Source: Botrimarina hoheduenensis (GTDB lineage: Bacteria; Planctomycetota; Planctomycetia; Pirellulales; Lacipirellulaceae). Taken from it: a stretch of DNA of 64,000 nucleotides. The notes under the pieces were generated by a model. That model did no database searches, was not told where the DNA came from, and worked only from the letters and a program-made list of their open reading frames with translations. Where the stretch lies: contig NZ_SJPH01000003.1 in assembly GCF_007859815.1 (NCBI RefSeq), forward strand, positions 528,369 to 592,368, written 5' to 3'. Positions within the stretch are counted from its first letter, which is position 1; every line of letters starts with the position of its first letter. A program made the translations under genes and the position numbers. This document shows, piece by piece, positions 47,837 to 56,807 of the stretch.

Positions 47837-49174
47837 GTGCTACGAATCCGCCCTGGCTTGGTGTGCCTGTTGTCGCTTGGGTTGATGCTCGGCGAAGCTC
47901 GCTGTGTTGCGCAGCAAGCTTCCCCGGAACTTGCCGAGACAGCGCTGACCGCCCCGCTCGCTGCCGAGCCGGTGTTGCGGGAAGGCGACCTCTCGGGCGG
48001 TGCCCTGACGCTGACAACGGTCGAAGAGCTGGCGATCGGGGCGAGCGCCTCGCTGCAGGCGATCGAGGCGCGCGTGCGAGCGGCACGCTGGCACTGCTTG
48101 CAGGTGGGATTACGCCCCAACCCCTCGGTGGGCTACGTCGCCGCGGAAGTTGGCAACGAAGGCCTGGCGGGTCAGCAGGGCGCGTTTGTCAGCCAGCAGT
48201 TTGTCCGCGGGGGCAAACTCACGTACGCTCAAGCCGTGGCGAGCAAAGAGGCCCGTCGACTCGAACAAGAATTCGGCGTGGAACGGATGCGTCTGCTGAC
48301 GGACGTCCGCACGGCCTACTACGATGCCTACCTTGCACAGCTCGAGGTCGAGCTTTCCGAGCGGCTGACCGAACTGAGTCGCCGCGCTTCGGAGGCATCG
48401 CGGCGGCTGCTTGAGGCCGGCGAGGGGAAGCGGACCGACGCTCTGCTCGCCGAGATCGAAGCGCAACGCGCCGACGCCTCGCGCCGCAGCGCGAACCAGC
48501 TGCTGCTTGCTAGCTGGCGGCGGCTTGCACCGCTCACTGGCTTGTCGGCAACTCCTCAGCCGCTTAATGCCGACCGAGACGCCCTGCTCCGCGAAACCGA
48601 CTGGGCAACTACCCAGACACAGATCCTGGCAACCAGTCCCGAGCTGGCAGCGCGTCTTGCTGCGATCGATCGAGCCCGCTGCGAGGTTGCCTACCAGCGA
48701 TCCGTCGCGGTGCCCGACGTGTCAACGCAGTTCTCGGTGCAGTACGACGACTCAACCAATTACACGGTTGCCGGCGTGCAGATTGGCGTGCCGCTACAGA
48801 TCTGGAACCGCAACCAGGGCGCGATCGGGCGGGCTCAGGCCGAGCTTACGGCAGCCCAACGAGATCTGGAGGCAAAGGAGCAGACGCTCGAACGCGAGTT
48901 GGCTGCCGTCTACGGCCGATTCCAGGCGGCGCGTGAGCGGGCCGAGGCGCTGAGCAAAGAAGTTTTGCCCCGCGCGCAAGAGAATCTCGATCTCGCCGCC
49001 GAGGGCTACCAGGCGGGAGAGATTAATTTTCTCGACCTACTGACAGTCCAGCGGACCTTTTTCGAGGTGAATCTTGAGTCGCTGGCCGCCCTGCGCGAAC
49101 TGAATACCACCGCCCAGTTGCTGCGGGGCGGGCTATTGGCCGGCAGCGGAGCTACAAGTTCGGAAGGCCTCTGA
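47837..49174 (+). CDS. Outer-membrane efflux channel (TolC/CzcC-like)
   Basis: A 445-residue outer-membrane factor for a tripartite metal pump. GTG 47837 begins a signal peptide (LRIRPGLVCLLSLGLMLGEA); a TTG at 47813 is an alternative. Two OEP domains are visible, with long coiled-coil helices (YYDAYLAQLEVELSERLTEL and ERELAAVYGRFQAARERAEA) and the paired motif VGLRPNPSVGYVAAEVGNE, common in CzcC-like proteins. It is followed by a small Cys/His protein, the adaptor and the RND pump on the same strand. Confidence 0.86.
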   Translation: MLRIRPGLVCLLSLGLMLGEARCVAQQASPELAETALTAPLAAEPVLREGDLSGGALTLTTVEELAIGASASLQAIEARVRAARWHCLQVGLRPNPSVGYVAAEVGNEGLAGQQGAFVSQQFVRGGKLTYAQAVASKEARRLEQEFGVERMRLLTDVRTAYYDAYLAQLEVELSERLTELSRRASEASRRLLEAGEGKRTDALLAEIEAQRADASRRSANQLLLASWRRLAPLTGLSATPQPLNADRDALLRETDWATTQTQILATSPELAARLAAIDRARCEVAYQRSVAVPDVSTQFSVQYDDSTNYTVAGVQIGVPLQIWNRNQGAIGRAQAELTAAQRDLEAKEQTLERELAAVYGRFQAARERAEALSKEVLPRAQENLDLAAEGYQAGEINFLDLLTVQRTFFEVNLESLAALRELNTTAQLLRGGLLAGSGATSSEGL

Positions 49175-49270
49175 GGCCCATTGGCATCGGCCGCGGGGGA
49201 GGCGCTCTGCTGCGGAGCCGACCGGGCTACCGAGCGGTTGCTCTAGCCACAGCACGCTCGGCAGCGGATA

Positions 49271-49669
49271 ATGCGAACCATGCGTCCCTCCCTGTTGCTC
49301 CGCACGACCAGCCTGCTGCTACTGGCGGCAAGCTTCTATCAGCTCGGCAGTTCGCCGTGCGGATGCTGGGAGCACAGCGGATGGCACCACGCGCTGCAGA
49401 ACGCCCCGCATGACCACCTTCCTGTGGGGGGGGACGAGCCGGCTCGTGCGGTTGAGGCTGACGACTGCCAGCATGCCCTGCCGTTTGTGGCAATCCTCAG
49501 GGATCGTGCCGAGCCGTCGCATGGGCCGAACCTCGTCGGCAATCCTTGGGCTGCTGAGGCTCCGACAGCGCTGACCGCCGCTGCGCGGATGGCTTCGCTC
49601 CCGCTTCGGTCTGCGCAGCCGATTGCCGCGCGCAACCTGTGCGCGGCTCCGCGCGTTTTGCGCTGCTAA
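49271..49669 (+). CDS. Small exported Cys/His-containing protein in metal efflux operon
   Basis: A 132-residue protein with a signal-like start (MRTMRPSLLLRTTSLLLLAA) and then CGCWEHSGWHHALQNAPHDH, a patch with cysteines and several histidines, plus a second His/Cys pair further on (CQHALPF). It lies between the channel and adaptor genes, so a periplasmic metal-binding role is plausible. No family recognised; coding status rests on position and a signal peptide. Confidence 0.5.
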   Translation: MRTMRPSLLLRTTSLLLLAASFYQLGSSPCGCWEHSGWHHALQNAPHDHLPVGGDEPARAVEADDCQHALPFVAILRDRAEPSHGPNLVGNPWAAEAPTALTAAARMASLPLRSAQPIAARNLCAAPRVLRC

Positions 49670-49803
49670 AGGGCGTCGGTTTTGGGCCACGATGGGCCCT
49701 CTCTCTAGGTTCGGTCCGCGCACAACTCTTGTGGGCGGCATGCTCCTGATGCCGCATGGGGGTGAACCTCCGCGCGGCTTCCTCTCTACGGACACTGGTC
49801 GCG

Positions 49804-51345
49804 ATGAATCGTTCCCTTTCAGCAGCCCTGATCGCGTTGGCGGCGATCACCGGATTTTTCACACGCGGGTGGGTCGAGCCCGGCCTCTCCGAATGGATCG
49901 GCCTGACCGAGCATCACGATGATCATGATGATCACCCCGATGATCACGCCGACCCCGCCGAAGAGGAGCCGCATGTCGCGCTCTCGCGCCAAGCGTTCGA
50001 TACGCTCCGCCTGCGCATGGGGCAGGTAACCCTCAGCGACTATCTGCGTACCACGGCCATCCCGGCGGAAGTCGCCGAGTTCCCGGGCGTGAGCGCCTAC
50101 AAGCTAGCCGCCCCGGTGAACGGGGTGGTGAGGGCGGTGGCGGCCGAACCCGGGGCGACCGCCGAGCCCGGCGACGCGCTCTTCGAGGTACAGATTACCG
50201 ACGAGCGGGTGCTTGACGCGCAGCTGCAACTCATCGAGGCGCTCACCCGCGCGCAGATTGTGGAAGAAGAGCTCGAACGACTCGAACCGCTTGCCCAGAG
50301 CGGTGTGGTCAACGGCCGCCAGCGAAGGGACCTGGGCTACGAACTGCGCGAGCTGCAGACCACAATCGGCTTACGGCGTGACGAACTGATTGTCCGCGGC
50401 TTGCCGGAGGATCAGGTCGAAGAGTTGTTCGGCAACCGACGCCTGTTAAGAAGCGTTGTTGTTCGAGCGCCCCAGCTGTCGACCGGGGTCGCCCTGCGTG
50501 AGGAGTCTTCTCCCGCGGTGCGGACCGTCGCGTGGGAAGAGCAGACCGCGATGCAGGATCTCAGCATCGAGCGGCTGCTGGTCGAGCCCGGACAGACCGT
50601 TGCGCGCGGCGAAGCGCTCTGTGATCTGGCTTCGCACTCGAAGCTGTACCTGCGCGTTAAGGCCTTCGAACGCGACGTGCCCTTGATGGCACGACTCGCA
50701 GAACGCGGTGAGCCTCTCACCGCGGAATTCGGTCACAGCCTCGAATCGCACCGCAACACTTCGAGCCTCGTAACCGATCTGCGCGTTCGCTATGTGGCCA
50801 ATCACGTTGATCCGGGCACCCAGGCGTACTCCTGCTATGTGCCGCTCAGTAACGAGCTGTTGCACGAGAGCACGGGACCGCAGGGGCGCAAGTATCGCAC
50901 CTGGCGTTTCTCGGTGGGCCAGCGGGCACACCTGTTGCTGCCCATCGAGCAGATCCGCGGGCAGATCCCGCTGCCGGCCGATGCCGTGGCGATCGAAGGC
51001 CCCAACGCCTTCGTGTTCCGACCCCACGTGCATGAGGACGACCACGAAGACTCGGACCACGACGACCCCCATCACCCCAACGCCCACCCCGATCACGACG
51101 ACTCCGATCACGGTGACAACGCTCACGATGAGCTTGCTCATGATGACCACGAGGACGCCTTCATCGAGCTCGAACCGGTGCCCGTTACGGTGCTCTATCG
51201 GGACAACCAGCAAGTGGTGGTTGCCGTGGGCGGCGAGCTAAGCCCGGGGGATACGATCGCGATGAATGCGGCGTATCAACTGCATCTGGCGGTGGAAGCG
51301 CACAGCGGCGGCGGCGGGGGCCACGATCACCATCACGATCACTAA
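49804..51345 (+). CDS. RND metal-efflux membrane-fusion adaptor with three His-rich segments
   Basis: A 513-residue adaptor of the CusB/CzcB type. ATG 49804 begins a membrane/signal segment (MNRSLSAALIALAAITGFFT); the ATG at 49756 adds 16 residues. A His/Asp run follows (HHDDHDDHPDDHADP). The lipoyl-like barrel is near LAAPVNGVVRAVAAEPGATA with a helical hairpin (LQLIEALTRAQIVEEELERL). A second His/Asp-rich insert lies about residues 410-465 (HDDPHHPNAHPDHDDSDHGD), and the protein ends in GHDHHHDH. The histidine runs probably bind copper, zinc or nickel in the periplasm. It feeds the RND pump encoded next. Confidence 0.9.
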   Translation: MNRSLSAALIALAAITGFFTRGWVEPGLSEWIGLTEHHDDHDDHPDDHADPAEEEPHVALSRQAFDTLRLRMGQVTLSDYLRTTAIPAEVAEFPGVSAYKLAAPVNGVVRAVAAEPGATAEPGDALFEVQITDERVLDAQLQLIEALTRAQIVEEELERLEPLAQSGVVNGRQRRDLGYELRELQTTIGLRRDELIVRGLPEDQVEELFGNRRLLRSVVVRAPQLSTGVALREESSPAVRTVAWEEQTAMQDLSIERLLVEPGQTVARGEALCDLASHSKLYLRVKAFERDVPLMARLAERGEPLTAEFGHSLESHRNTSSLVTDLRVRYVANHVDPGTQAYSCYVPLSNELLHESTGPQGRKYRTWRFSVGQRAHLLLPIEQIRGQIPLPADAVAIEGPNAFVFRPHVHEDDHEDSDHDDPHHPNAHPDHDDSDHGDNAHDELAHDDHEDAFIELEPVPVTVLYRDNQQVVVAVGGELSPGDTIAMNAAYQLHLAVEAHSGGGGGHDHHHDH

Positions 51346-51442
51346 GCCCCCGTTCACTCCACAGTCTTGCCTCGCCCTGGCGACGGCCGATGCGGGTCGT
51401 TGATTTTTTCTTTGTACTTTAGGTCGGCCCTCTTCTTTCATC

Positions 51443-54400
51443 ATGCTCAACGCGGTCATTCGATTCTCGCTTCACAATCGGCTTCTGGTGCTGTGCGCCT
51501 CGGTGGGGGTTCTGGTGCTGGGTGCCATGGCGGCTTTGTCGTTGCCGATCGACGTGTTGCCCGATCTAACCCGGCCGCGTGTGGCGATCCTCGTCGAGTG
51601 CCCCGGGATGGCCCCCGAAGAGGTTGAGCAACTCGTCACGTTCCCGATCGAGACGGCCGTCAACGGTGCCGGGGGTGTGGTGGCGGTACGCAGCCAGAGC
51701 GACATCGGGCTAGCGGTGATCAACGTTGAGTTCGACTGGGGTGCCGATATCTATACGGCGCGTCAGATCGTTCAGGAGCGGCTCGATGTAGCGCGGAGCC
51801 GTTTGCCGCCCGAAGTGCGGGCCCAGCTGGGGCCTGTTTCTTCGTTGCTCGGTCAGATCCAGTTGCTCGGCATGTGGAGCGAAAGGGGCGAGATCTCGCC
51901 GCTTGAGGTCCGCACGCTTGCCGACTGGCAGGTGCGACGCCGTTTGCTAACAATCCCCGGCATCTCCCAGGTGATCACCATGGGGGGAGGCCGCAAGCAG
52001 GTGCAGGTGCTCGCCGATTACCACCTGTTGCATCAATACGGTGTTTCGCTCGAGGAGCTTGAGCGCGCGCTGCAAGCGAGCAACCTGAACGTCACGGGAG
52101 GGTATCTCAACCGCGACGGCCGCGAGCTCTTGGTGCGGGGCATCGGACGGCTCCGCTCGCTGGATGATGTGCGCAGCGTGGTAGTGAAGTCAGGCGGGAG
52201 TCGACCGGTCCTGGTGCAGGATGTTGCGCGGGTGGTCGAGCGTGCTCAGGTCAAGCGGGGCGACTCGAGTGTCAACGGGCGCGAGGCGGTCGTGTTGACC
52301 ATTCAGAAGCAGCCGGGTGCCGACACGCGCTGGTTGACGGCGGAAATCGAACGGGCCGTCGCCGAGCTCCGTCCCGCGATGCCCGCCGACGTGCGGATCG
52401 ATCCCTCGCTGTACCGGCAGCGCGAGTTTATCGACTACGGCGTGTCGAACGTGATCGAAGCGCTCCGTGATGGATCGGTGCTCGTTTTCATCGTGCTGCT
52501 CATCTTCCTGGTGAATCTCCGTACCACGTTCATCACCCTGACCGCGATCCCCCTCTCGATCCTGGTCACGGCACTGGTGTTTCGGTGGATGGGACTCTCG
52601 ATCAACGTGATGACGCTCGGCGGGATTGCCGTGGCGCTGGGCGAGTTGGTAGACGACGCGATTGTTGACGTTGAGAACATCTTCCGCCGGCTCCGCGAGA
52701 ATCGGTTGGCCGCCGAGCCCCGTTCAGCGCTGGCCGTGGTGTTCGACGCCAGCAGCGAGGTCCGCGGCGCGATCATCACCAGCACCGTGCTCGTAATTCT
52801 GGTGTTTGCCCCGCTGTTTGCGCTGTCCGGCATGGAAGGCCGTTTGTTCACGCCACTCGGGGTGGCCTATGTGGTTTCGATCCTGGCCTCGACGGTGGTC
52901 TCGCTGACCGTGACCCCCGTGCTGTCTTACTATCTGCTCCCCCGCGCGCGGGCGATCGCGATGGAACAAGAGGGGTGGCTGCTTCGTCAGCTGAAGCGTG
53001 CGGCGACGCCGCTGATCCGATTCAGCACGGGGCCGCTAGGAATCGCTCTAGGTGCCCCAGCGGCGGGGCTCGCCGTGCTGCTGGCTTTGGGCACGCTGTT
53101 GGGACTGGGGCGCAACTTCTTGCCGCCGTTCAACGAAGGTGCTGCCCAGCTGAACCTGTTCGCCGCCCCAGGCACGTCGCTCGAAACCTCGCGCCGGATC
53201 AGCCAGATGGCTGACGAGCGGCTGAGTACGCTGCTCGCGACACCCGAACACCCCGACAACCCGCTGCTTAACTTCACCTGCCGAACCGGGCGCGCCGAGC
53301 AAGACGAGCACGTGATGGGTGTCAACGTCAGCGAGTACGTGATGTCGCTCAACCCCGACTCGCCGCTCTCACGGGCCGAGCTGATCGAAGAGCTAACCCA
53401 CGCGGTCGAGGATCTTCCCGGGGTTGAGCACGAGGTCGAGCAGCCGATCGCCCACTTGATCAGCCATATGCTGTCGGGTGTCACCGCCCAGATTGCGATC
53501 AAGGTTTACGGCGAAGACCTGACAATGCTCCGCACGACCGCCGAGACGATCCGCGCGGCGATCGCTCCGATCGAGGGCATCGCCGAGCCGGTCGTCGAAC
53601 AGCAACAGCAGATCCCTCAGCTCCGCGTCGAACTGCTACGCGATCAATTGGCGCTCTATGGCGTCTCGGCCCAACAGGTTCAAAGCTTTGTCGAGACCGC
53701 GATGAACGGGCGGGTTGTCTCGCAGATCTTGGAGGGCGACAAGGCGTTCGACTTGCTGCTGCGAATGGACGATCCCTATCGGGAGGCGATCGATCAGCTT
53801 GATCGGTTGGTGGTGGAGCTGCCCGATGGCCGCGAAGCCCCCCTCGCGGCGCTCGCCCGTGTTTACGAGGCCTCGGGCCCCAACACCATTACACGCGAGG
53901 ACACGCAGCGCCGGATCGTGGTCCGGGTGAACACCGCTGGGCTCGACCTCGCCAGTGCTGTCGAAGCAATCCAGCAACGCATCGCGGCCGACGTTACGCT
54001 CCCCGAGGGATACTTTGTCACCTATGGTGGTCTGTTCGAAGCGCAGCGGGTCGCCACGCAACGGATTGTGGGGCTGGGCTTGCTCTCGATCGTCGTCGTG
54101 TTCTTTGTGCTCTACGCCGCTTACCCGTCGGTGAGCATTGTTTCGCAGATCTTGCTCTCTTTGCCGGCGGCGATGGTCGGGGGGGTTGCCGCCTTGGTCC
54201 TCACCGGGCAAGACCTGTCGGTGGCCGGCATGGTGGGATTTATCTCGCTCGGCGGGATCGCTGCCCGCAACGGTCTGCTGTTGGTTTCGACCTATCTCGA
54301 CCGATCGCGCGAAATCGGCCAAGTGACTCGCGAAGCCATCTTGCAGGGCAGCCTCGATCGCCTTGCTCCCGTGCTGATGACCACGCTGACGACCGGCCTG

Positions 54401-54583
54401 GCGCTTGTTCCGCTGGTGCTTGGCGGCGATCAACCGGGCAAGGAGATCTTGATGCCTGTCGCGACCGTCATCGTCGGCGGCCTGGTCAGCAGCACACTGT
54501 GCGAGTTCTTGCTACGCCCGGGCTTATTCTGGAGCTTGCGCGAAGACACCCACCGGTTGCTCGCGCTGTCTGCCGAGGAGTAA
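51443..54583 (+). CDS. Heavy-metal efflux RND transporter (CusA/CzcA-like)
   Basis: A 1046-residue inner-membrane proton-driven pump with the 12-helix RND topology. The fourth membrane helix reads GGIAVALGELVDDAIVDVEN (about residues 393-412), carrying the acidic proton-relay residues of metal-transporting RND pumps. The N-terminus (MLNAVIRFSLHNRLLVL) and PIDVLPDLTRPRVAI are typical of this subfamily. It is the last gene of the channel-adaptor-pump operon and ends 4 bp from the convergent PL6-like gene. Substrate metal cannot be read with confidence. Confidence 0.94.
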   Translation: MLNAVIRFSLHNRLLVLCASVGVLVLGAMAALSLPIDVLPDLTRPRVAILVECPGMAPEEVEQLVTFPIETAVNGAGGVVAVRSQSDIGLAVINVEFDWGADIYTARQIVQERLDVARSRLPPEVRAQLGPVSSLLGQIQLLGMWSERGEISPLEVRTLADWQVRRRLLTIPGISQVITMGGGRKQVQVLADYHLLHQYGVSLEELERALQASNLNVTGGYLNRDGRELLVRGIGRLRSLDDVRSVVVKSGGSRPVLVQDVARVVERAQVKRGDSSVNGREAVVLTIQKQPGADTRWLTAEIERAVAELRPAMPADVRIDPSLYRQREFIDYGVSNVIEALRDGSVLVFIVLLIFLVNLRTTFITLTAIPLSILVTALVFRWMGLSINVMTLGGIAVALGELVDDAIVDVENIFRRLRENRLAAEPRSALAVVFDASSEVRGAIITSTVLVILVFAPLFALSGMEGRLFTPLGVAYVVSILASTVVSLTVTPVLSYYLLPRARAIAMEQEGWLLRQLKRAATPLIRFSTGPLGIALGAPAAGLAVLLALGTLLGLGRNFLPPFNEGAAQLNLFAAPGTSLETSRRISQMADERLSTLLATPEHPDNPLLNFTCRTGRAEQDEHVMGVNVSEYVMSLNPDSPLSRAELIEELTHAVEDLPGVEHEVEQPIAHLISHMLSGVTAQIAIKVYGEDLTMLRTTAETIRAAIAPIEGIAEPVVEQQQQIPQLRVELLRDQLALYGVSAQQVQSFVETAMNGRVVSQILEGDKAFDLLLRMDDPYREAIDQLDRLVVELPDGREAPLAALARVYEASGPNTITREDTQRRIVVRVNTAGLDLASAVEAIQQRIAADVTLPEGYFVTYGGLFEAQRVATQRIVGLGLLSIVVVFFVLYAAYPSVSIVSQILLSLPAAMVGGVAALVLTGQDLSVAGMVGFISLGGIAARNGLLLVSTYLDRSREIGQVTREAILQGSLDRLAPVLMTTLTTGLALVPLVLGGDQPGKEILMPVATVIVGGLVSSTLCEFLLRPGLFWSLREDTHRLLALSAEE

Positions 54584-54587
54584 GCGG

Positions 54588-56804
54588 CTAAGCACGTTGA
54601 CGCAGAACGGTCCCACAGAGCGTCACTACAGAAACTAGCCAGAGCGCTGCGGGCTCGGGAATTGCCGCACTGCCTGCGCCCGCATAGGCGAGCGCCCAAT
54701 AGAGCCGATCCCGGTCGTCGACAACGCCCGATCCATCGCCATCGGCGGGCAGCCCGACTCCCACTTGGCCGAGGGTGTCGCGCCACAGGGTGTAGTCGGC
54801 CACATCGACCAAACCGTCGGCGTTGTAATCGCCCGGCACGACGGTGAACAAGGCGTCGAGTTGAGTGGCGGTGAGCGTTGGATCGAGCGTGATCACCAGC
54901 GCGTCGATCTCGAGCAACTGCTCGCGCATCGCGAGGCGGAATTCGAGCGGCATGCCGACGTGTGCCGCACCAATCGCGAAGGTTACGGGCAGGGTTTCCC
55001 AGCGGAACGTGCCGTCGTTGGTCACCGTCTCGACCGTGCTCGGATCGGTATCGAACGCCGCGGGAGTGTAGAGGCTATCGCTCGAGCCCGAGAAACCCCG
55101 CGCCCGCAGATAAGCGGTGTAGACCCCCGCGGTTTCAAACATGACGTCGTACGTGGCGATCGTGTCGTGCGTCTCCGCGGGCAGATCGATCCGATCGCCG
55201 GCGGGAGCTTTCAGCACTTGCCCCCCGAGCGCCGTGCCGACCGGTTCAACGGTCCAGAAGGCCCCGTCCGCGTCGGGATCGAGGATCGAAGAGAACGCTT
55301 CCGCCTGCAGCACGCAGCCGGTGGGACCGCAGCCAACGGTTGGCACCGCGGCGCCGAGCCACGCGGGGCCGACATCGCTAGCCGACAGGGGCTTACGAAC
55401 GATTGCTGCGATCGAGAGTTCGTCGGCACCGATATCGGGCAGCCCGATCCGTGCTTGGCCGTCGAAGTCGGTCGTCAGGATCGAGCTGTGGGCGTTTGTG
55501 CCGGCGTCGATCGCGGGGCTCGTGGGCGACAGTCGCCACAGTCCGTCGGGACCGATGGTCAGTTGGGGATCCGCCACCACGATGCCCGACTGCCCCGCGG
55601 CCGAACCGAGCGACTGGCCAAACGCCAGGTTGTTTTGCCAGGTCCAGCCGGTGCCTTGCGCTCCTTCAAACAGGGGGTCTTGCGTGCTCCAGATCAGATT
55701 GTTTGCGATCGTTACGTTCTCTGGCAGCAGCGTGCGGCCTGATGAGCCCAACCCGTCGTCGAACGTAATCGCTGCGGCGTTCACATCGACGATGGTGTTG
55801 TTGGCGATGAGGGCATCGCGGACCTGGACGTACTCGAACACTTGCGAGTTAGGCACCCCTGCCGAGAGGGAGATGGCCCCACCGGCCCGGCCATCAAGCC
55901 CCTGGAAGTAGTTGTTGATGATCGTCTGCCGTTCGCCGATGACCCGCACGCCTCCCGAGCCCGATTTGCCTTGGCCCAGAAAGAAGTTCCCCTCGACCGT
56001 GGCGTCATTCCCGTGCCGGAGTGTGAGTGTTCCCGACGACGCGCGAAACGTGTTGTAGCGCATCGTGTTCGAGCCCGACTTGTTTGAAACGATCTCGATC
56101 TCTCCATCCACCCGCTCAAACACGTTGTTCTCCACGGTCGTGTAAGAGTCGCTGATCGAGAAGTCGCTTGTGCCGATGCGAATGGTCTCGAACCCGTTGC
56201 CATTGCCCGGCAAGCGATCAGCAAAGTAGTTGTTATCGATCCGGTGGTAGTCGGCTTCGTTCGAGTCACGCACCACGGAGACGGTCACGCCCGAGTGGTT
56301 CTGCCCCGAGAAGTAGTTGTGGTCAACCCGATTGGAATTGCCCTCCAATGAGACCCAGAAGTAGCGGGTTGAGGTGCTCGCCGGGTTGTAGTTGATGATG
56401 GTCGAGTTGGTGAATCGCGAATTGGTTGCCTCGCCCAACGCACCCTGGAAGCGAACAATGTGCTCATTCTCGTTGAGTGCACCGTCCTCGAATCGCAGTC
56501 CCTCCACCACGAGCCAGTCGCCTGAGATCGTCAGCTTCGACGAGCCGGTGAGCTTAACGCCCCCGGGAGTCTCGGGGCGCAGTGTGATCGGCGCGACCGA
56601 CGTTCCGATCCCCGCTAGCGCGATGCTCTGGTTCGTCCACACGCCATCGCGCATGACGAGCGTATCGCCCGGCTGGAGCGAACCGAGCGCCGCGGCGATC
56701 TCGCTGGCAGAGGTGACCAGCACATCGGCAGCGCGGGTTGGTGTCGTCATCAAGACGAGCGCCAAGCAAGCGGCTGAGCGATAAAGTGTGCGAACCGTGG
56801 TCAT
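54588..56804 (-). CDS. Secreted PL6-like polysaccharide lyase with dockerin and PEP-CTERM tail
   Basis: A 738-residue exported protein. Signal peptide to about PTRAAD. Residues about 30-460 are a parallel beta-helix of chondroitinase B/alginate lyase family 6; NKSGSNTMRYNTFRASSG and LTLRHGNDATVEGNFFLGQG carry the Lys and Arg expected at the catalytic site. A middle beta-rich domain follows (about 500-655), then dockerin-like calcium repeats (DYNADGLVDVADYTLWRDTL and DGDGSGVVDDRDRLYW) and a PEP-CTERM end (IPEPAALWLVSVVTL). Probably degrades alginate or a similar uronate polymer. Last gene of the minus-strand lyase locus. Confidence 0.88.
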   Translation of the reverse strand: MTTVRTLYRSAACLALVLMTTPTRAADVLVTSASEIAAALGSLQPGDTLVMRDGVWTNQSIALAGIGTSVAPITLRPETPGGVKLTGSSKLTISGDWLVVEGLRFEDGALNENEHIVRFQGALGEATNSRFTNSTIINYNPASTSTRYFWVSLEGNSNRVDHNYFSGQNHSGVTVSVVRDSNEADYHRIDNNYFADRLPGNGNGFETIRIGTSDFSISDSYTTVENNVFERVDGEIEIVSNKSGSNTMRYNTFRASSGTLTLRHGNDATVEGNFFLGQGKSGSGGVRVIGERQTIINNYFQGLDGRAGGAISLSAGVPNSQVFEYVQVRDALIANNTIVDVNAAAITFDDGLGSSGRTLLPENVTIANNLIWSTQDPLFEGAQGTGWTWQNNLAFGQSLGSAAGQSGIVVADPQLTIGPDGLWRLSPTSPAIDAGTNAHSSILTTDFDGQARIGLPDIGADELSIAAIVRKPLSASDVGPAWLGAAVPTVGCGPTGCVLQAEAFSSILDPDADGAFWTVEPVGTALGGQVLKAPAGDRIDLPAETHDTIATYDVMFETAGVYTAYLRARGFSGSSDSLYTPAAFDTDPSTVETVTNDGTFRWETLPVTFAIGAAHVGMPLEFRLAMREQLLEIDALVITLDPTLTATQLDALFTVVPGDYNADGLVDVADYTLWRDTLGQVGVGLPADGDGSGVVDDRDRLYWALAYAGAGSAAIPEPAALWLVSVVTLCGTVLRQRA

Positions 56805-56807
56805 GCT

